Source: Isoetes taiwanensis
Taxonomy: Eukaryota > Streptophyta > Lycopodiopsida > Isoetales > Isoetaceae
Direction: 5' to 3'
NCBI GenBank assembly: GCA_021234155.1
Contig: JAJEKV010000053.1
Span: 5,112,488-5,176,487 of the forward strand
Length of the DNA stretch: 64,000 nt
Below, piece after piece: positions 44,940-56,545 of this stretch. Under the pieces are notes generated by a model. That model was not told the origin of the DNA and did not search any database. It worked only from the letters and a program-made list of their open reading frames with translations. The number at the start of each line of letters is the position of its first letter. Position 1 is the stretch's first letter. A program made the translations under genes and the position numbers.

Positions 44940-45560
44940 GCTTGCAGCCTTCAATTTCCAACCCTCCAAACAAATCCTTAAAGAGGTGGGCTGATGTAAT
45001 ATTATTTTTGTATGGACATGCCGATTTGACGGTGTAGATGATCGACTCTTGCAGCATTACATGAAGTTTCTGGGTGCTTGGATCGCCTTTGATCTCGCGA
45101 GCGTGCATTAGAGTGCCATCCTCGCATTGACATATTCTGCCTCAAAAGTATTCCACAACCCCCGGATACAGAGTAGGAGGAAGTTTTGGTTATGGCGATT
45201 CCGTGCTCCTCCTCCCTGCGCTTTCTGTCTTGAACCATACACATCTACCTGTCATCATTCTTGTAACTGAATGACAGGTGGCTCGATTTCTAACGTGGCA
45301 TCCTACATGGCGGTGAAGACATATTTGTGCTATTTCTCTCACATTTCTTGATTTCTCTTTGGAGGCTTTTCTTCTTCATCCATGGTGATGGTGGTGTGAA
45401 GACACTGGAGCATTTTGCAGGTCAAGGTAAGGCATTGTAGCTGAATGTAAGTGATTTTTTCATTAGGTGTGCAAAGCCATGCTTCTATAGTCGTCAATCT
45501 TGTTTTCCTTGGTCTCAGTGGACGATAAAAAACCATTCTCATTCTCATTCTTATCTTTTG
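44940..45560 (+). mobile_element. LINE-2-family 3' end c (weak body)
   Basis: The end GGTCTCAGTGGACGATAAAA, then CCATTCTCATTCTCATTC at 45510-45557, is the family tail. The preceding 500 bases have no clear RT text, and the hairpin is missing, so only the terminal part is certain. Confidence 0.45.
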
Positions 45561-47485
45561 GCATTCTGACTATGGCTAGGGGCAGTCGGCTACTGTTGGG
45601 GCTCAGGCTTGCTTTGTTCATGCCAGTTTTTATCTTTTGGGAGGTGCAGGATGGCTATTCATCTTTTCTTCTCTAAGCATTTTGAATATGGATAGAAGTT
45701 TCTGTGGTAGATTGGCGAATGTGGCGAGGTTTACAAGATTTTCTTAGTAAAATATCATTATCTTTTGCGATTTTTTCAGCTTTTAGATGCTAATGGTTTC
45801 CCTCCTTACGACGAGTGTGCCATGTTAACCCTCCTGGCAACTCAGGATCTTGTCTCATTTGCAAAAGGACTAGATCTAGGTTGGTATAAAAATTTTTACA
45901 AAAGGGATAGTGATGATGAAGAATTAAATATTCCCCTACAGTTGAAACTTGAACCATTCTTATATTTTCAAATCCATCAAACACAACATAACTTCAGAGG
46001 ATACACTACATATATAACATAATGTAGCAATTCAGCCCCGAAACCTCTAGCTCAACCATGATCCCCAGCTACATTTTCTCCTTTAGCCCGACCACTGCTT
46101 GCTAATTCACTGCACATGCACTCAAGGGGGTTAGTCCCCGTGACTAAGTGGGGATCTTAAAGCTGCATTTGCATGCCTACAACATCTTGGAAGTGAGTCA
46201 ATAACAAGCAAAACAAAAGATCCTGTGTGAGTAAATTGTTAGACATTGACAATGTAATCAAAGGAAATACAATATATGAGCATCAGAAGGAAAGAACATA
46301 GCCAAAATACCAAACTTTCATGATGATAACTTCGAGATAATGAAAAACTCAATCAGTCTACATGCAGACTCTGGTAGTAGAGAAATGCCTAGCCCTATAG
46401 CGAGTCTACATCTAGACCCTATAGCGAGAGTGGTGGAATGAACCTCATATGAGCATACCCTCTCAACCCATATCTGGCATTGGAGGAACTCTTACAATGG
46501 AGTCATAGAGTTGATGTAGTATCCTTCCTAGGAGAACTATGCAGAATAGTTGCATAGAAGATACAATAAGGGCTCTTTGAATAATAACTAAAGGCTTGGC
46601 TTTACAAATATAATGATTGTACTTTATACCATTGCATTGGCAAATACTTTCTTACAAAAATTTTAGTTGGGGAAAAAAGATTTAATTGAAAATAAAGCTT
46701 TTTTATGAGTTTTAACTGGCATAAAATATATACATAAATAAAAGCCTTAAAATAGATAAGGTTTTGCATAGGATTGTTAATGGTATTTAAGGTGTATTCG
46801 TAGGTTGTGCGGTACAATGCTGATGGTGCATAGGCGATTTTCGAATCTGGAGATAGTGAGAAGATGAGCAAGGATAGAATTTTAGGTTGTATAGGGTGAC
46901 GAGCTTGGCCGATAAGCTATGGTCGATGAGGGTATGGCCAATGGTAAGGAGTCTGCAAGGCAAACGCAAGAGACACCACAGGATCGATGGCATGCCTGTG
47001 CGTTCAGACGGTTCAAGGCGATATTGTTCTTTTATGGGTTCTGCTATTGGATTCTTATTTTTAGGGTTATGCAATGGATGAGGCAATTGAAGCAGGCATG
47101 TCGAATTTGTTGAAGCTGGCTATCCATAGAATGCCGTGGCCGGTTCTTTTAAGCCATGGTTGCTGCAGTCATTTATTTGAGTTATAGATGTTATCTATTT
47201 CGTCTTAAATCCTTTGCACATTTAGGGCTTCCAGATCCTTTGCTTCAAAGCTGTGGTGCCTTTTACTGGGTCTGTTGGTGTTGATTCTTGCTAATGTGGA
47301 TACCTATTTTTGCAAATCAGGTATTTCTGCAAGACTTTTCTTATTGTATATTTGTTTTAGAAGTTCGTTCTTTCTTTTTATAACGGAATAAGCCTACCTA
47401 TAGAAGCTTTTTGGAGGTAGAAATATTTGGGACGCTTTCATATTTGTTTAAAAGCTGCTCTTTTTTATCCAAAAGTGTGATTCTT
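45561..47485. other. Intergenic, no firm gene
   Basis: A splice-acceptor-like TTTTTTCAG precedes an 80-codon plus frame at 45776-46022 (LLDANGFPPYDECAML), which could be a lone exon, but I cannot assign it. 46787-47113 has overlapping frames on both strands without motifs. Nothing else is recognised. Confidence 0.3.
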
Positions 47486-47489
47486 TTTT

Positions 47490-47550
47490 GCTATTTGTAG
47501 TAGCATCTCTGGTGCAGTTCCTTGGTTCAAATCCCTAGCTAGACGCTCTG
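47490..47550 (+). mobile_element. tRNA-like fragment with B box
   Basis: GGTTCAAATCCC at 47524-47535 is a perfect pol III B box, preceded by GTAGCATCTCTGGTGCAG. Too short and unpaired for a tRNA gene, so probably SINE debris. Confidence 0.35.
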
Positions 47551-47885
47551 TTCTCGCTCTCTTATTTTTTATAGCACATATTGATCTGGCTTTTGCTCTG
47601 GCAGTGCATCATATGCATCAACACATATGAGAATTTATAATGGATTGACTTATTGAAGAGTAGATTGACTTAGTGTAACTATAGTTTTTGCTAGTTATGA
47701 ATGAGTTAGAATTGTACACATGCCAATTTTTAGTTCACTTGTTTAGCATTAAGCTTTTGAAGATAGATGGGTGGCAGATGGGATGGATTAATGGGATGGG
47801 ACGATGAATGGGGCAGCTAATGAAACAACAACAGGGGCAATGAACCAATCAGACAAGCTTATAGGTGAGGTGGACGAAGAACCAG

Positions 47886-48293
47886 TGTAACGGACCCATG
47901 GGAGACTGCTCGAGTGGATCTTGGTGTGCGTTCCCGAGACACCGGCATAAATGGGTAAAAGCGACTACTCATAAACGTCTAGACGGTTTTGCCCAGTTGG
48001 TTAAGGGCATGTCGGGGCTCGAGTTCGAGTCTCCATGGACGCAAGTGTGACCCGGAATACCGTTGGATGGTAGATCATGACTTGGTTTGTGATGCTCGAG
48101 GACAAGCATAGTCTAGTGGGAGAGATTGTAACGGACCCATGGGAGACCGCCGGTGGATCTGGTGTCGCGTTCAGACACCGCATAAATGGGTAGAAGCGAC
48201 TACTCATAAACGTCTAGACGGATTTGCCCAGTTGGTTAAGGGCATGTCGGTTAGGAATGGTTAGTTAAGGGCATGTCGGTCAGGAACGTTACA
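47886..48293 (+). mobile_element. TRIM-like or truncated LTR pair with tRNA-like segment
   Basis: A unit starting TGTAACGGACCCATGGGAGA occurs at 47886 and 48127. The second is preceded by a polypurine tract (TAGTGGGAGAGAT, 48114-48126) and ends CGTTACA at 48287-48293, giving LTR-style inverted ends TGTAACG/CGTTACA and a length of 167 bases. Both units share CATAAACGTCTAGACGG and then GCCCAGTTGGTTAAGGGCAT, an A-box-like sequence. The first also has GAGTTCGAGTCTCC, a B-box-like sequence. It looks like a miniature LTR element whose repeats carry a tRNA-derived piece. Confidence 0.5.
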
Positions 48294-48639
48294 ACCAGGC
48301 CATGATCCCTGGCAACGATTGCCTTGCTTGATCTCTAGCATTGCTTCGAGAAGTTGGATCACTGGGAAACTGCAAGGTTAAGCAATTTGAACTTGACATT
48401 TAGGAAGGCATAAAAAATAGGTACGCTTTTCTTTTGAGAAGAACAACTTGAAAAGCATTCACAGTTTATGCATGAAGCATGATCCTTATAAGTAAGATTT
48501 AAATTTTATTTTTAGTTTTTGCAGCCACATTTGTTGCATGGTTGTAGGAAAAATACCAAAAGAGGATTTATTGAAATAACAAGAAGCAATGTGAACTTTG
48601 GCATCTAGGAAGGCATAAAAAATAGGTAAGCTTTTCGTT
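48294..48639. other. Spacer, no gene
   Basis: Between the TRIM-like element and the LINE tail. AAGGCATAAAAAATAGGTA occurs twice (about 48405 and 48610). Confidence 0.4.
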
Positions 48640-49215
48640 TGAGAATAGAATAGATTTTTTAACATCCACGAAGACCAAGAGGCCATGAGATCCATATAAT
48701 GATGGCCTAGTATAACCATTACTACTAGGATTCAAAAACCCCTGCCTCGAAAGGTTTTCAAGGGAAAAACCTTTGTAATAGTGATGATACTAGACAAGCA
48801 AGAAGAAAATTTAAGTAGGCGATGATGACTACTGAGGGCTCAATAATTAAGGATGCTCATCTAGAACCTCAAGTATGTATAATGCCAAGTCATGCACAGA
48901 TGGGGCTTTGAGAAGCTATGGAAGCATGGAATGGAATGGTAAAGTCAAATAACGATTCTTGACCATCTCAGCAGAGTATGGCTTTCATCTTCAATAACCT
49001 GTAACTAGCAGCATGCACACAATCTTGCTCCTCGTGGCAATTGCAGTCGCTCCCATCTATCTGTCTCAATCCCTAGCTTGTGGATGCCTGTACGAATTGA
49101 CACAATTGCTACAAGCCTTTTCCTATAAAAGGAAGCAAGCAAATAAGCTTGTGGTCCTGGGGCCAAAATGGGATTTATATGTACAAGAAATTTATCGCGG
49201 CGGCCAAGGCCGCCG
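48640..49215 (-). mobile_element. LINE-2-family 3' fragment d
   Basis: Reverse copy of 42700-43290. On the minus strand HINPILAPGPQAYLLA (about 49180-49130) is followed by a Cys/His end and AGCCATACTCTGC. The GGTTTTTCCCTTGAAAACC hairpin is at about 48750-48775, then ATGGATCTCATGGCC and a TCTATTCTATTCTC tail ending at 48640. 5' truncated next to a large palindrome (49196-49217). Confidence 0.75.
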
Positions 49216-49217
49216 CG
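49196..49217. repeat. GC palindrome
   Basis: CGCGGCGGCC-AA-GGCCGCCGCG, a perfect 10-bp stem with a 2-base centre, flanked by a further AGAAAT/ATTTCT pair. Confidence 0.7.
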
Positions 49218-49229
49218 AACATTTCTTTT

Positions 49230-50285
49230 GTCCAACTTGATTCAAAGGAGGTTTTGTTTAAGTAAAAAAGGATCCCAGTTCTGGACATGTGAAAAGTGAA
49301 CTTGAAGAAAAATGATGGTTGGACCTGTAATGGTTGGACCAATTATCGTGTCGAAATGCCCCCTTTAAAATTTCATATTATAAAGGGTATATTCTATGTT
49401 CATGTTTAGAGGTGCATGGAAACTTGTCTTGAAATAATATAGTTTTACTATACACTATACATTTTGTATGAAAAACCATTGTTACATTTTACATATGCGG
49501 CGTGTAAATAAGCTATCCTTTAATTTTTTGCTAAAGCATAAAACTTATAGGATTTCTGTTTAATCGTGTGCATGCATTTGGCTTACATGCATGCTGGACA
49601 TGAGGGCCAATATGCGAGTGTACTTGCATGCCACTTTTTTCTTGGCTTATGGGTTTTATGGAAGCGCTCACTTGCTTCATGTGGTACTATAAGGTGGGTT
49701 GCTAGTGTACTATCTAGGTGTGTTCGAATATCATTTATTTGGAATGTGCAGAAGGTGTCCAATGTTTTAGGGGTTTGTGAAAATCTGAAACGGCCTAAAA
49801 GACACTCTACATCATTGATTTTGTAGCATCTAAACTAACCCATATCAAAGCATCATATGTGTTTGCAACAAATTAACAAAGTCTAGAACAGTTCTCATTG
49901 CCATGAATTAGTGAAGAGAAAACTGAGTAGAATGTCTGGTGACAACACTAAATTATACATCTATAATATATGTTGCACATGCATCTGGCTATGCTAAGAC
50001 AAAGATTGATATTAGACCAGCTCGAGTGAACGGTTCTTACAATTTATGCAGCCATATGTATATTAGACTTTTTGAAATAACCAAAATAACCCATTTTGCA
50101 TAATTGCTCAATAAATAAGATATAAGGTATGATTGCTTAATAAGTCACTATACATAAACCACTATACAATACAGGTACTCTTCTAAATCGAAAATCCCCT
50201 TGAGAAAGCTAATGTGAAAACGATGAATAAAATCTGGATTAGTCAGCTCTTTCTTCTTTAAGGATATATTTGCTTTGATCTTCAG
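49230..50285. other. AT-rich stretch upstream of GLDH exon
   Basis: Only short frames are present. No further GLDH exon was found here on either strand. Confidence 0.35.
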
Positions 50286-50491
50286 GTTGGAGCACATGGT
50301 ACTGGGGCAAGAATACCACCAGTTGATGAGCAAGTTGTGAGCATACCAGACTTGTGACGCAGGGTACATTGAAGCTCTCTTCCGAGACTAATTCAGACTT
50401 GTTCTACCTTTACTCTTCAATGTGTGCCTGCTCATCGCCTCATTGAGCACACATTTGTATCAAGCTTAAATGAAGTCCGGAAGAATCACAG
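50286..50491 (+). pseudogene. GLDH exon (L-galactono-1,4-lactone dehydrogenase), broken
   Basis: After a TTGATCTTCAG acceptor the sequence reads VGAHGTGARIPPVDEQVVS, the conserved FAD-oxidase segment of plant GLDH, the mitochondrial enzyme for the last step of vitamin C synthesis. A small indel and a TGA follow. In the next frame come RLVTQGTLKLSSE and DLFYL. A deletion of about 40 bases removes the ARCGLGGLG-type segment, and the reading resumes TLQCVPAHRLIEHTF then NEVRKNH at a GTAATT donor. Splice sites at both ends show it is a genomic exon copy, not a retrocopy. No other GLDH exons are seen nearby, so it is an isolated fragment. Confidence 0.8.
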
Positions 50492-50820
50492 GTAATTGCA
50501 TTCTAATTTGTACTTGTGTCATGTGGTGTCATGTTATATTTTGCCTACGTTAGATGCAAGGTAGGCACAGTGTTAAATTCAAGTGTATCTTGCCTTGTAA
50601 CAAACATATTCATAGGCAAGCATTTACTACAGTTTCACCTCTTTCAACAGCACCTAGAACCTACATATAGCAAAACATCCAAATTATACAAATTTTTGGT
50701 TTGGCAACAGAAGAAAGAAGAAAGATAACAATTCCATATAATAGTAGATGAGCAAAACCTGCTGCTTCATGGGATTTGAAAACGATCCCGCATCATAACC
50801 CGAGCACATTAAGGATAGCG
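50492..50820. other. Spacer between GLDH fragment and LTR element
   Basis: Possible intron remainder of the GLDH copy. No coding signal. Confidence 0.35.
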
Positions 50821-52531
50821 TGGACGTTCGGGCATTCATACTTCCGGATAATGATGCACGCCGGAACCATACTAGGACATAAGGGGTAATTGGCTAAGTT
50901 AGCGTCGACCACAATGGTTTTATTTAGCTATGTTAATAAATCCATTGTGGATAATTATAAAGTATATAGCCTAATTACCCTAATTAAGCTAAATTAGTTA
51001 ATTAGTACCAACAAGGGGGTGCCACTTGGCCCAAATCGATTGGGCAAGGCATGGTTTCCATTTTGGACACCCAAATTAGGGCTTTTGTGCCCCAATTCTG
51101 AATTAGGAGGGTAATTTGGAGATGGAGGAGAGGAGCCGCTGGCTTCAAGGAGCCTTTGGAGCAAGGACTTTCTGGCTTAAGGAGTTTGGCCCAAGGATCT
51201 ATGAGCGAAAGTGCCCAAGGAGCAGCGTTGCCAGGGATAATGACCTCACCAAAATCACTAAACAACCCCTAGCTGATTGCTGCTACCCTTTTGTACAAAG
51301 ACTATGGAAGCACCACGATAACGGGTCCGGTAGAAACACTAGTTGGTAGTAGCTTTAGTTGAATTCTAGGTAGCCTGTTGGGCACTTGTTGTGATGTTCT
51401 CATTTTGTTCTCTCTCGTGTTTTAATGGTAGGAACTAACCCTTTGATTGTAAAGGTAAGTTCTCTTTATATTCTCGATTCTGGTTTGGTTCCTAAAAAAA
51501 GGATGGATTGATAGTTCTTTGTATGGCATCACTGAAATGGGGAAATAAGGGCGGGGTAGAGACCTCGAACTCATATACGCTAGTATGTTCCTAGATAAAA
51601 CCCCAGAATTCCCAATATTATGCCCGTGCACAAGAGCCCACCAGAGGGTCCTAGATGCTATGGTCCGGGCTTAGCACCGCATAAGGAACACAATGGTGAC
51701 ATGAGGGGTGGGGTCTTGCACGAGCATACAAGGCTCCCCGAGACTCCTACGTAGCTGGGCTAGGCCTCGACAGCCTGGCCACGAGAGGGCCGGTATGGGT
51801 CCGACACTCGGGTGTAGAGGTGTGATCCGTGATGGAGCACCTTGCACTTTGAGTAGATTTAGGTGAGTAAGCTCTGCAACGGATGCGGGGTCGGCCGATG
51901 CGCACGCATTCTCTAGCTCACCCATGGAACCACTGCGGATTCCGAAGGGGATTTTCCTCGACCGCCTCATCATCGGACCAAAGGCCATGAACCTCGAGTA
52001 GGCTCAAAGGGTGATACCTTGAACCAAGGTTTCCTAAGGCTATAAATAAGCCATAGCGGAATTGACCCATCCGCAAAGTGTGCGTACGAGGGGCGGATGG
52101 AGTGGTCAACCCTAGCCGATGTTCTATGCCAGCCAACGCCATGCCAAGACTCGTGCCCCGGCTGATTCTCTTTGAGGCCCAAATTACGGGCCGATCCACA
52201 CCGAGTCCGAAAGTAGGGGTAGAACCCGGATTTGGGGTTTTCTTTAGGTTTAGATGTATATTCTATGCCGCTGGTATTTGATGGATGCCACCCTTCGTGG
52301 TGGTTATTTATATATATTTGTGCCGTGGTGCTAACCCTTGATTCATGCTTCCGCGATTTAGGAGTCCCATTGAAGGCGCAATTTAATGACCCTTTCCGTG
52401 TCCTTCTTTTCGCATCATTTCATAGATGGCCCGAATAGACCGGAGGGCCCCGCCATGGTGAGATGATCGCCATGGGGGAAGAATCCTCGCATGTATACAA
52501 CCGGGGGTCGATATATTCGTGGAGCGTCACG
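50821..52531 (+). repeat. 5' LTR
   Basis: Same order of landmarks as the 3' LTR: GATAATGATGCACGCCG, ACTAGGACATAAGGGGTAAT, CAAATCGATTGGGCAAGGC, GTGCACAAGAGCCCACC and CGATATATTCGTGGAGCG. Small indels are frequent. Confidence 0.8.
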
Positions 52532-52532
52532 C

Positions 52533-52547
52533 TGGTATCGTGAGCCA
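52533..52547 (+). other. Primer binding site (initiator tRNA-Met type)
   Basis: TGGTATCGTGAGCC resembles TGGTATCAGAGCC, complementary to plant initiator tRNA-Met, with small changes. The position, one or two bases after the LTR, is as expected. Confidence 0.6.
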
Positions 52548-52909
52548 TGATTCCGCTGACCGTAATCATAGCACCGCCAAACTCTAACTCGTAGCTCGCC
52601 GGTTAGGTTTAAAGAAGTTAGCGACCGGAGGACCCAAGTTTGAGGGGCTATAACCTTTGTAGGTAGCCGGGATGAAGGCGAAATGGCTCCATTGGATCGG
52701 GCGCACCCCAAATACCCTAGGACAAATCGTTACCGGGCGAAAAATGGTCAAGGAGGGCCCCAAAAGTCAACTTCGGCGCCGCTTGCTTTTGATCGACTCA
52801 CGACGCCAGAGAAACGCGATATAATCTTTGTCGGCGCCCGACCGTGATAAAACGCGATATTTTGCCGCGATAAAAAATTTTATTATTTTTCTTTATATAC
52901 ATATTTTAT

Positions 52910-53145
52910 GGCGCCTCAACCCGCATTTGAACCCATGACCTCTCGAACTCCAAACCTAGGTGCCTACCACCACACCAAACTCTCTCTTGAATGTAACATA
53001 TGTGTTTCACATATTTCTTATACACATATAGTACTCTATTTCTCAAGATAGCAACTTTTATATAAAAGGGTACTATGGGTCTTGAACCCCTGACCTTATA
53101 CGCACCCAAACCAACACCTTCACCAATAAGCCAACTTCTTTCTTG
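52910..53145 (-). mobile_element. Pair of tRNA-derived SINE-like units
   Basis: On the minus strand two units about 150 bases apart each carry a B box (GGGTTCAAATGCGGG at about 52918-52932, GGGGTTCAAGACCC at about 53070-53083) and A-box-like text (GTGGTGGTAGGCACC, GGCTTATTGGTGAAGG). They are inserted just inside the LTR element. A 129-codon minus frame across them has no protein meaning. Confidence 0.55.
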
Positions 53146-53579
53146 AAGGGATATAACCCTTTTTCTAATATTTATAATGCATCTATATTTTAAAATTAAA
53201 GCCCGGCCTTTGGTAAACCCCACGGCGGAGGCAGCAACGGCCATAAAGCAAGCTCTCGCCATAGCCGCCGGAGCAAGCTCTCTTGCCATGGCCACTGAGT
53301 CGACCTTTCCTCGCCATAGTCAACCTGATAACTGCTAACCATATATAAAGCTAGTATCCCCTAGGAATAAACCGACCAAATGACACGACGTAATCTAGCA
53401 AGTCCGCCAACTTGTTATGATAACATCAACTCACTTGGTGGGACTAATTCGAATTTAATTAACGACGAGGTAGCAACTCTCTAGAATAGCAAAGATGTGT
53501 TATATCCTTGATATTCTTTAGGCATTTATAATAATGCCCAGCCATCTGCCTCGATCCATAACTTTAATTATTATTGTCC

Positions 53580-55691
53580 TTTTGGCGTATGCCTTGATAA
53601 CACGTTTCTTCGCCCTTGCCATGATTCAATCCATACTACATTCATATGCTTTATATTAGACCTTATTCGACGTTATATAAGTAATGTTTTATAAACATAA
53701 TTTAATTAACGCTTGCCTCACTCTAGTGTCTAAACCTTGACTCGCCTCGCCTCCCGAGAGAAAGGATCTCTTTGTCGTCCAACCGACTAGGGACCCGCCA
53801 TGCAAAGACCCCTCTAGACCATCGGTTTGGATTCCTTTGATCCTACCACCCTTCAATATTCCTTCTCATTGGTCTTGTTCCTTTACGGATCACTTCCCCT
53901 AGATCATGGCACATACCGGAAAATTAATGAGTCCTTTTGTTGGGTACAAACCTTGGTATCATTTTGTGCCAAACTTCACCGCCTACATGGCTATGAGTAG
54001 TTATCACTGCACCTCACACTCTGCCAAAGTGACAACAATCTTTTTTTTAGAGTTGTTCTCCGCACAATCCAATGCCACCCAACCCTTGTTGATTACTCAC
54101 CTCCTTCTAGGGTATCCAAATATGGTTGGGGAAAAGTATTTCCAACCATTCCTTTAATCCCCAAATGGCGTTAAGTTCCACAAATGAACTTTACGTATTC
54201 CAAGGGTTATGTGAATGTCCCAAAGGACAAGACACCCAAAGACCCCCAAGGTAGGCCTCCTCTATTCAGAGATATTGTGTTCAAGTCTCGGGGTCCATCA
54301 TATGTCCTCGTGGACGCTGCGCCAATGTGGCATGACATATAAATGCTATCTACCTATCTATCTATTTATTAAAAATGTCCTTGGTGAATTCAATTCACCA
54401 TCTTGTCTTAGGACATGGAAGTCTTCTTCCCTAAGCCATGCACCAAATCTTTAAGGAGTTTTTCTAGCTCTTGCGCCTTTCAAGCCAAATCTACCTTTGT
54501 ATATTAGCAATGACCACCCTTCATGTTAGGTAATAACCTATCTATCCAGATTGCTAAATATCATGCATCAGCCACATCAGATATACAAATCATCCTTTAG
54601 TTGTGATCTATATTCAAGAGAGTCACCAATCCAATTACTCCTTTAATCATCCGTTAACCGCCTTGTGCCTTCTAAGCCACTATTATATGGCCCTTTATAT
54701 TGTAAAACCTACCTATCATTGGGGAGTTATAATCCAACATTGTCCTACATCCCGAAATGTTACTCATTACATTTCTTCTCATCATGATGTCATGTCTTTT
54801 CTCGCATTCCAAATAACTTGGCATCCACATTTAAGCCATAGTCATGGCCTAAGAGCGGGTGAGCCTTTCAGATAAATCGCGGAATTACAAGGTGCTTGCC
54901 TTGTACTTTGTGAGCCTTTCTACAAATTATCTATGTTGAGACAACACGGACTTGTATCCATGTTCGAGACCTCCATGAAACCCATGGCGCCACTCTCCGC
55001 CTCGATCCGTATGGATCATGGGAAAGTTAGTTTTACGCGGTCTATTCAAGACACATTTTAGCTTCTAGCATGTAACTCCTATTTGATACCTATCCCTGAA
55101 TTGTACTATTGTACTACTCAACCCCACTACCTTAAGCTTTATTCTATTGGCCGCTGACATTTACTTCAAGTGCAAACTACCACATCATACCCTAGCATGC
55201 AACGGATTGATCATCCTTTGCACATTTCAACGATCTCCGCACCTCCATCAAGAACTTTAGGATACTGCCTTTTCTCTCCTAGTGTCACCACCTAGATTAC
55301 CTCTCCAAAGATGTTTATCGTGATGTGTCCATGCTATGTACATAACAAACATATATCCTCATCCCACACCGCTAGAGATCTGCTTCTAACTTAGCTGAAA
55401 TGTAACCTTTGTAGTTCTTATGATGTGGCCGTATCACCTACTTCCCAAATGGGCGGGGCCAACTCTACGTTGGACTTGTACATGCTGATGTATTCACATG
55501 TGCAGCCGCTAAAAAGACGTGACTTGCCCATGTATGGATTCAAGATAGCAGAGTTTAAGCACCAAGGTGCATTTAACATACTTATCATAAGAAGGTTTAA
55601 GGATACTTCCTTCTATTGCGCTTTCGATTAACCTCATTTGTTTAATCCAACCCCAATGCCGAGGATGCATTATTTTCTAAGAGGGGGTGAA
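53580..55691 (+). pseudogene. Ty3/gypsy pol remnant (copy 2) with polypurine end
   Basis: Sister of 8480-10510. The frame at 53906-54157 reads GYKPWYHFVPNFTAYMA, the RT thumb to RNase H linker of gypsy pol. Later parts are unreadable. It ends with CCGAGGATGCATTATTTTC, a polypurine AGAGGGGGTGAA and TGTGACGTTCC (55692), the same LTR start as the outer element, so it is a second, nested family member. A SINE-like insertion sits at 54225-54370. Confidence 0.65.
54225..54370 (+). mobile_element. SINE-like insertion with CTAT tail
   Basis: Absent from gypsy copy 1. Contains GTGTTCAAGTCTCGGG, like a B box, at 54276-54292, and ends in a TCTACCTATCTATCTATTTATT tail. Confidence 0.5.
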
Positions 55692-56545
55692 TGTGACGTT
55701 CCATGTATTTATATGGTATATGTATAAATAAGCTGACATCGCCACCCAATAAAGGTACGCCACCATGGAGTATCTTAACCTAAGGGGTTGACCTAAAAGG
55801 GATGAATTTAAACTTATGGTACTTTTAACCCCGCACATAAACTATAATTTTCCCATGGGATTATGCCATAGTTCCAAAGGTTTCTACCACGCCCAAGGCC
55901 TTTTCTAAAGGTTCCTTCAGTTAATTTTATGTTTTCGCCATGTTTTGTCACACCTAACCTATTTTATCTTAAGTTAGCACGTCAACCTCAACTTTTGATC
56001 CCTTTGAATGTTGTCGCCTTTGGCTCCCCTCATAATGAAGCGGAGGCACTAAAACCCCCGGTCCTCTAATAGGAAAAATCCAATGTTTCAATCTTCGTTA
56101 ATAACCGCTATATGATTATCCAATTCCTTACCCTCTTAAGAGTTTCAAGTCATAATCTCTAATCTGTCTATGCCGCAAGGAAACGGATCCCCCCGCATCT
56201 CTAGAATTGTTCACCGTGTAGGGTAACTCTTTCGATTATATGGACTACTGGTCTATATAACCTTAACCGCTCGGATCAATACACCTCGCCTTTGATTTTA
56301 TCGGACTTGAATTCCTATGTAATCGCCCTCTTCTTGATTGTAAAGGTATAATCGCCAAAGTCATCGCATCCTTCTTATCTTCCATCGGGGACGATGATAT
56401 TCTTATATATCTTTTCATTCCCAAAACCAAATAAATGCTCTTAGCTTATAACGCTGAACTAATACATTGGTATCTAGAACCTTTGAGTAGTTAAGCTCTC
56501 ATTATCGGTTATTCCAATACCGTTTCCAACCATCCCTGATGTTTT
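55692..56545 (+). mobile_element. LTR-like start of the nested gypsy copy
   Basis: Starts TGTGACGTTCCATGTATTTA directly after the polypurine tract. The end of the LTR is not identifiable, and the sequence passes into block D near 56550. No coding signal. Confidence 0.4.

Noticed and set aside
45765-46022. Possible host exon after a TTTTTTCAG acceptor
   Set aside because: Single frame without neighbours, donor or recognisable family. Too weak to call.
52906-53295. 129-codon minus-strand open frame
   Set aside because: It covers two tRNA-derived SINE-like units. The text has no protein motif and is explained by the repeats.
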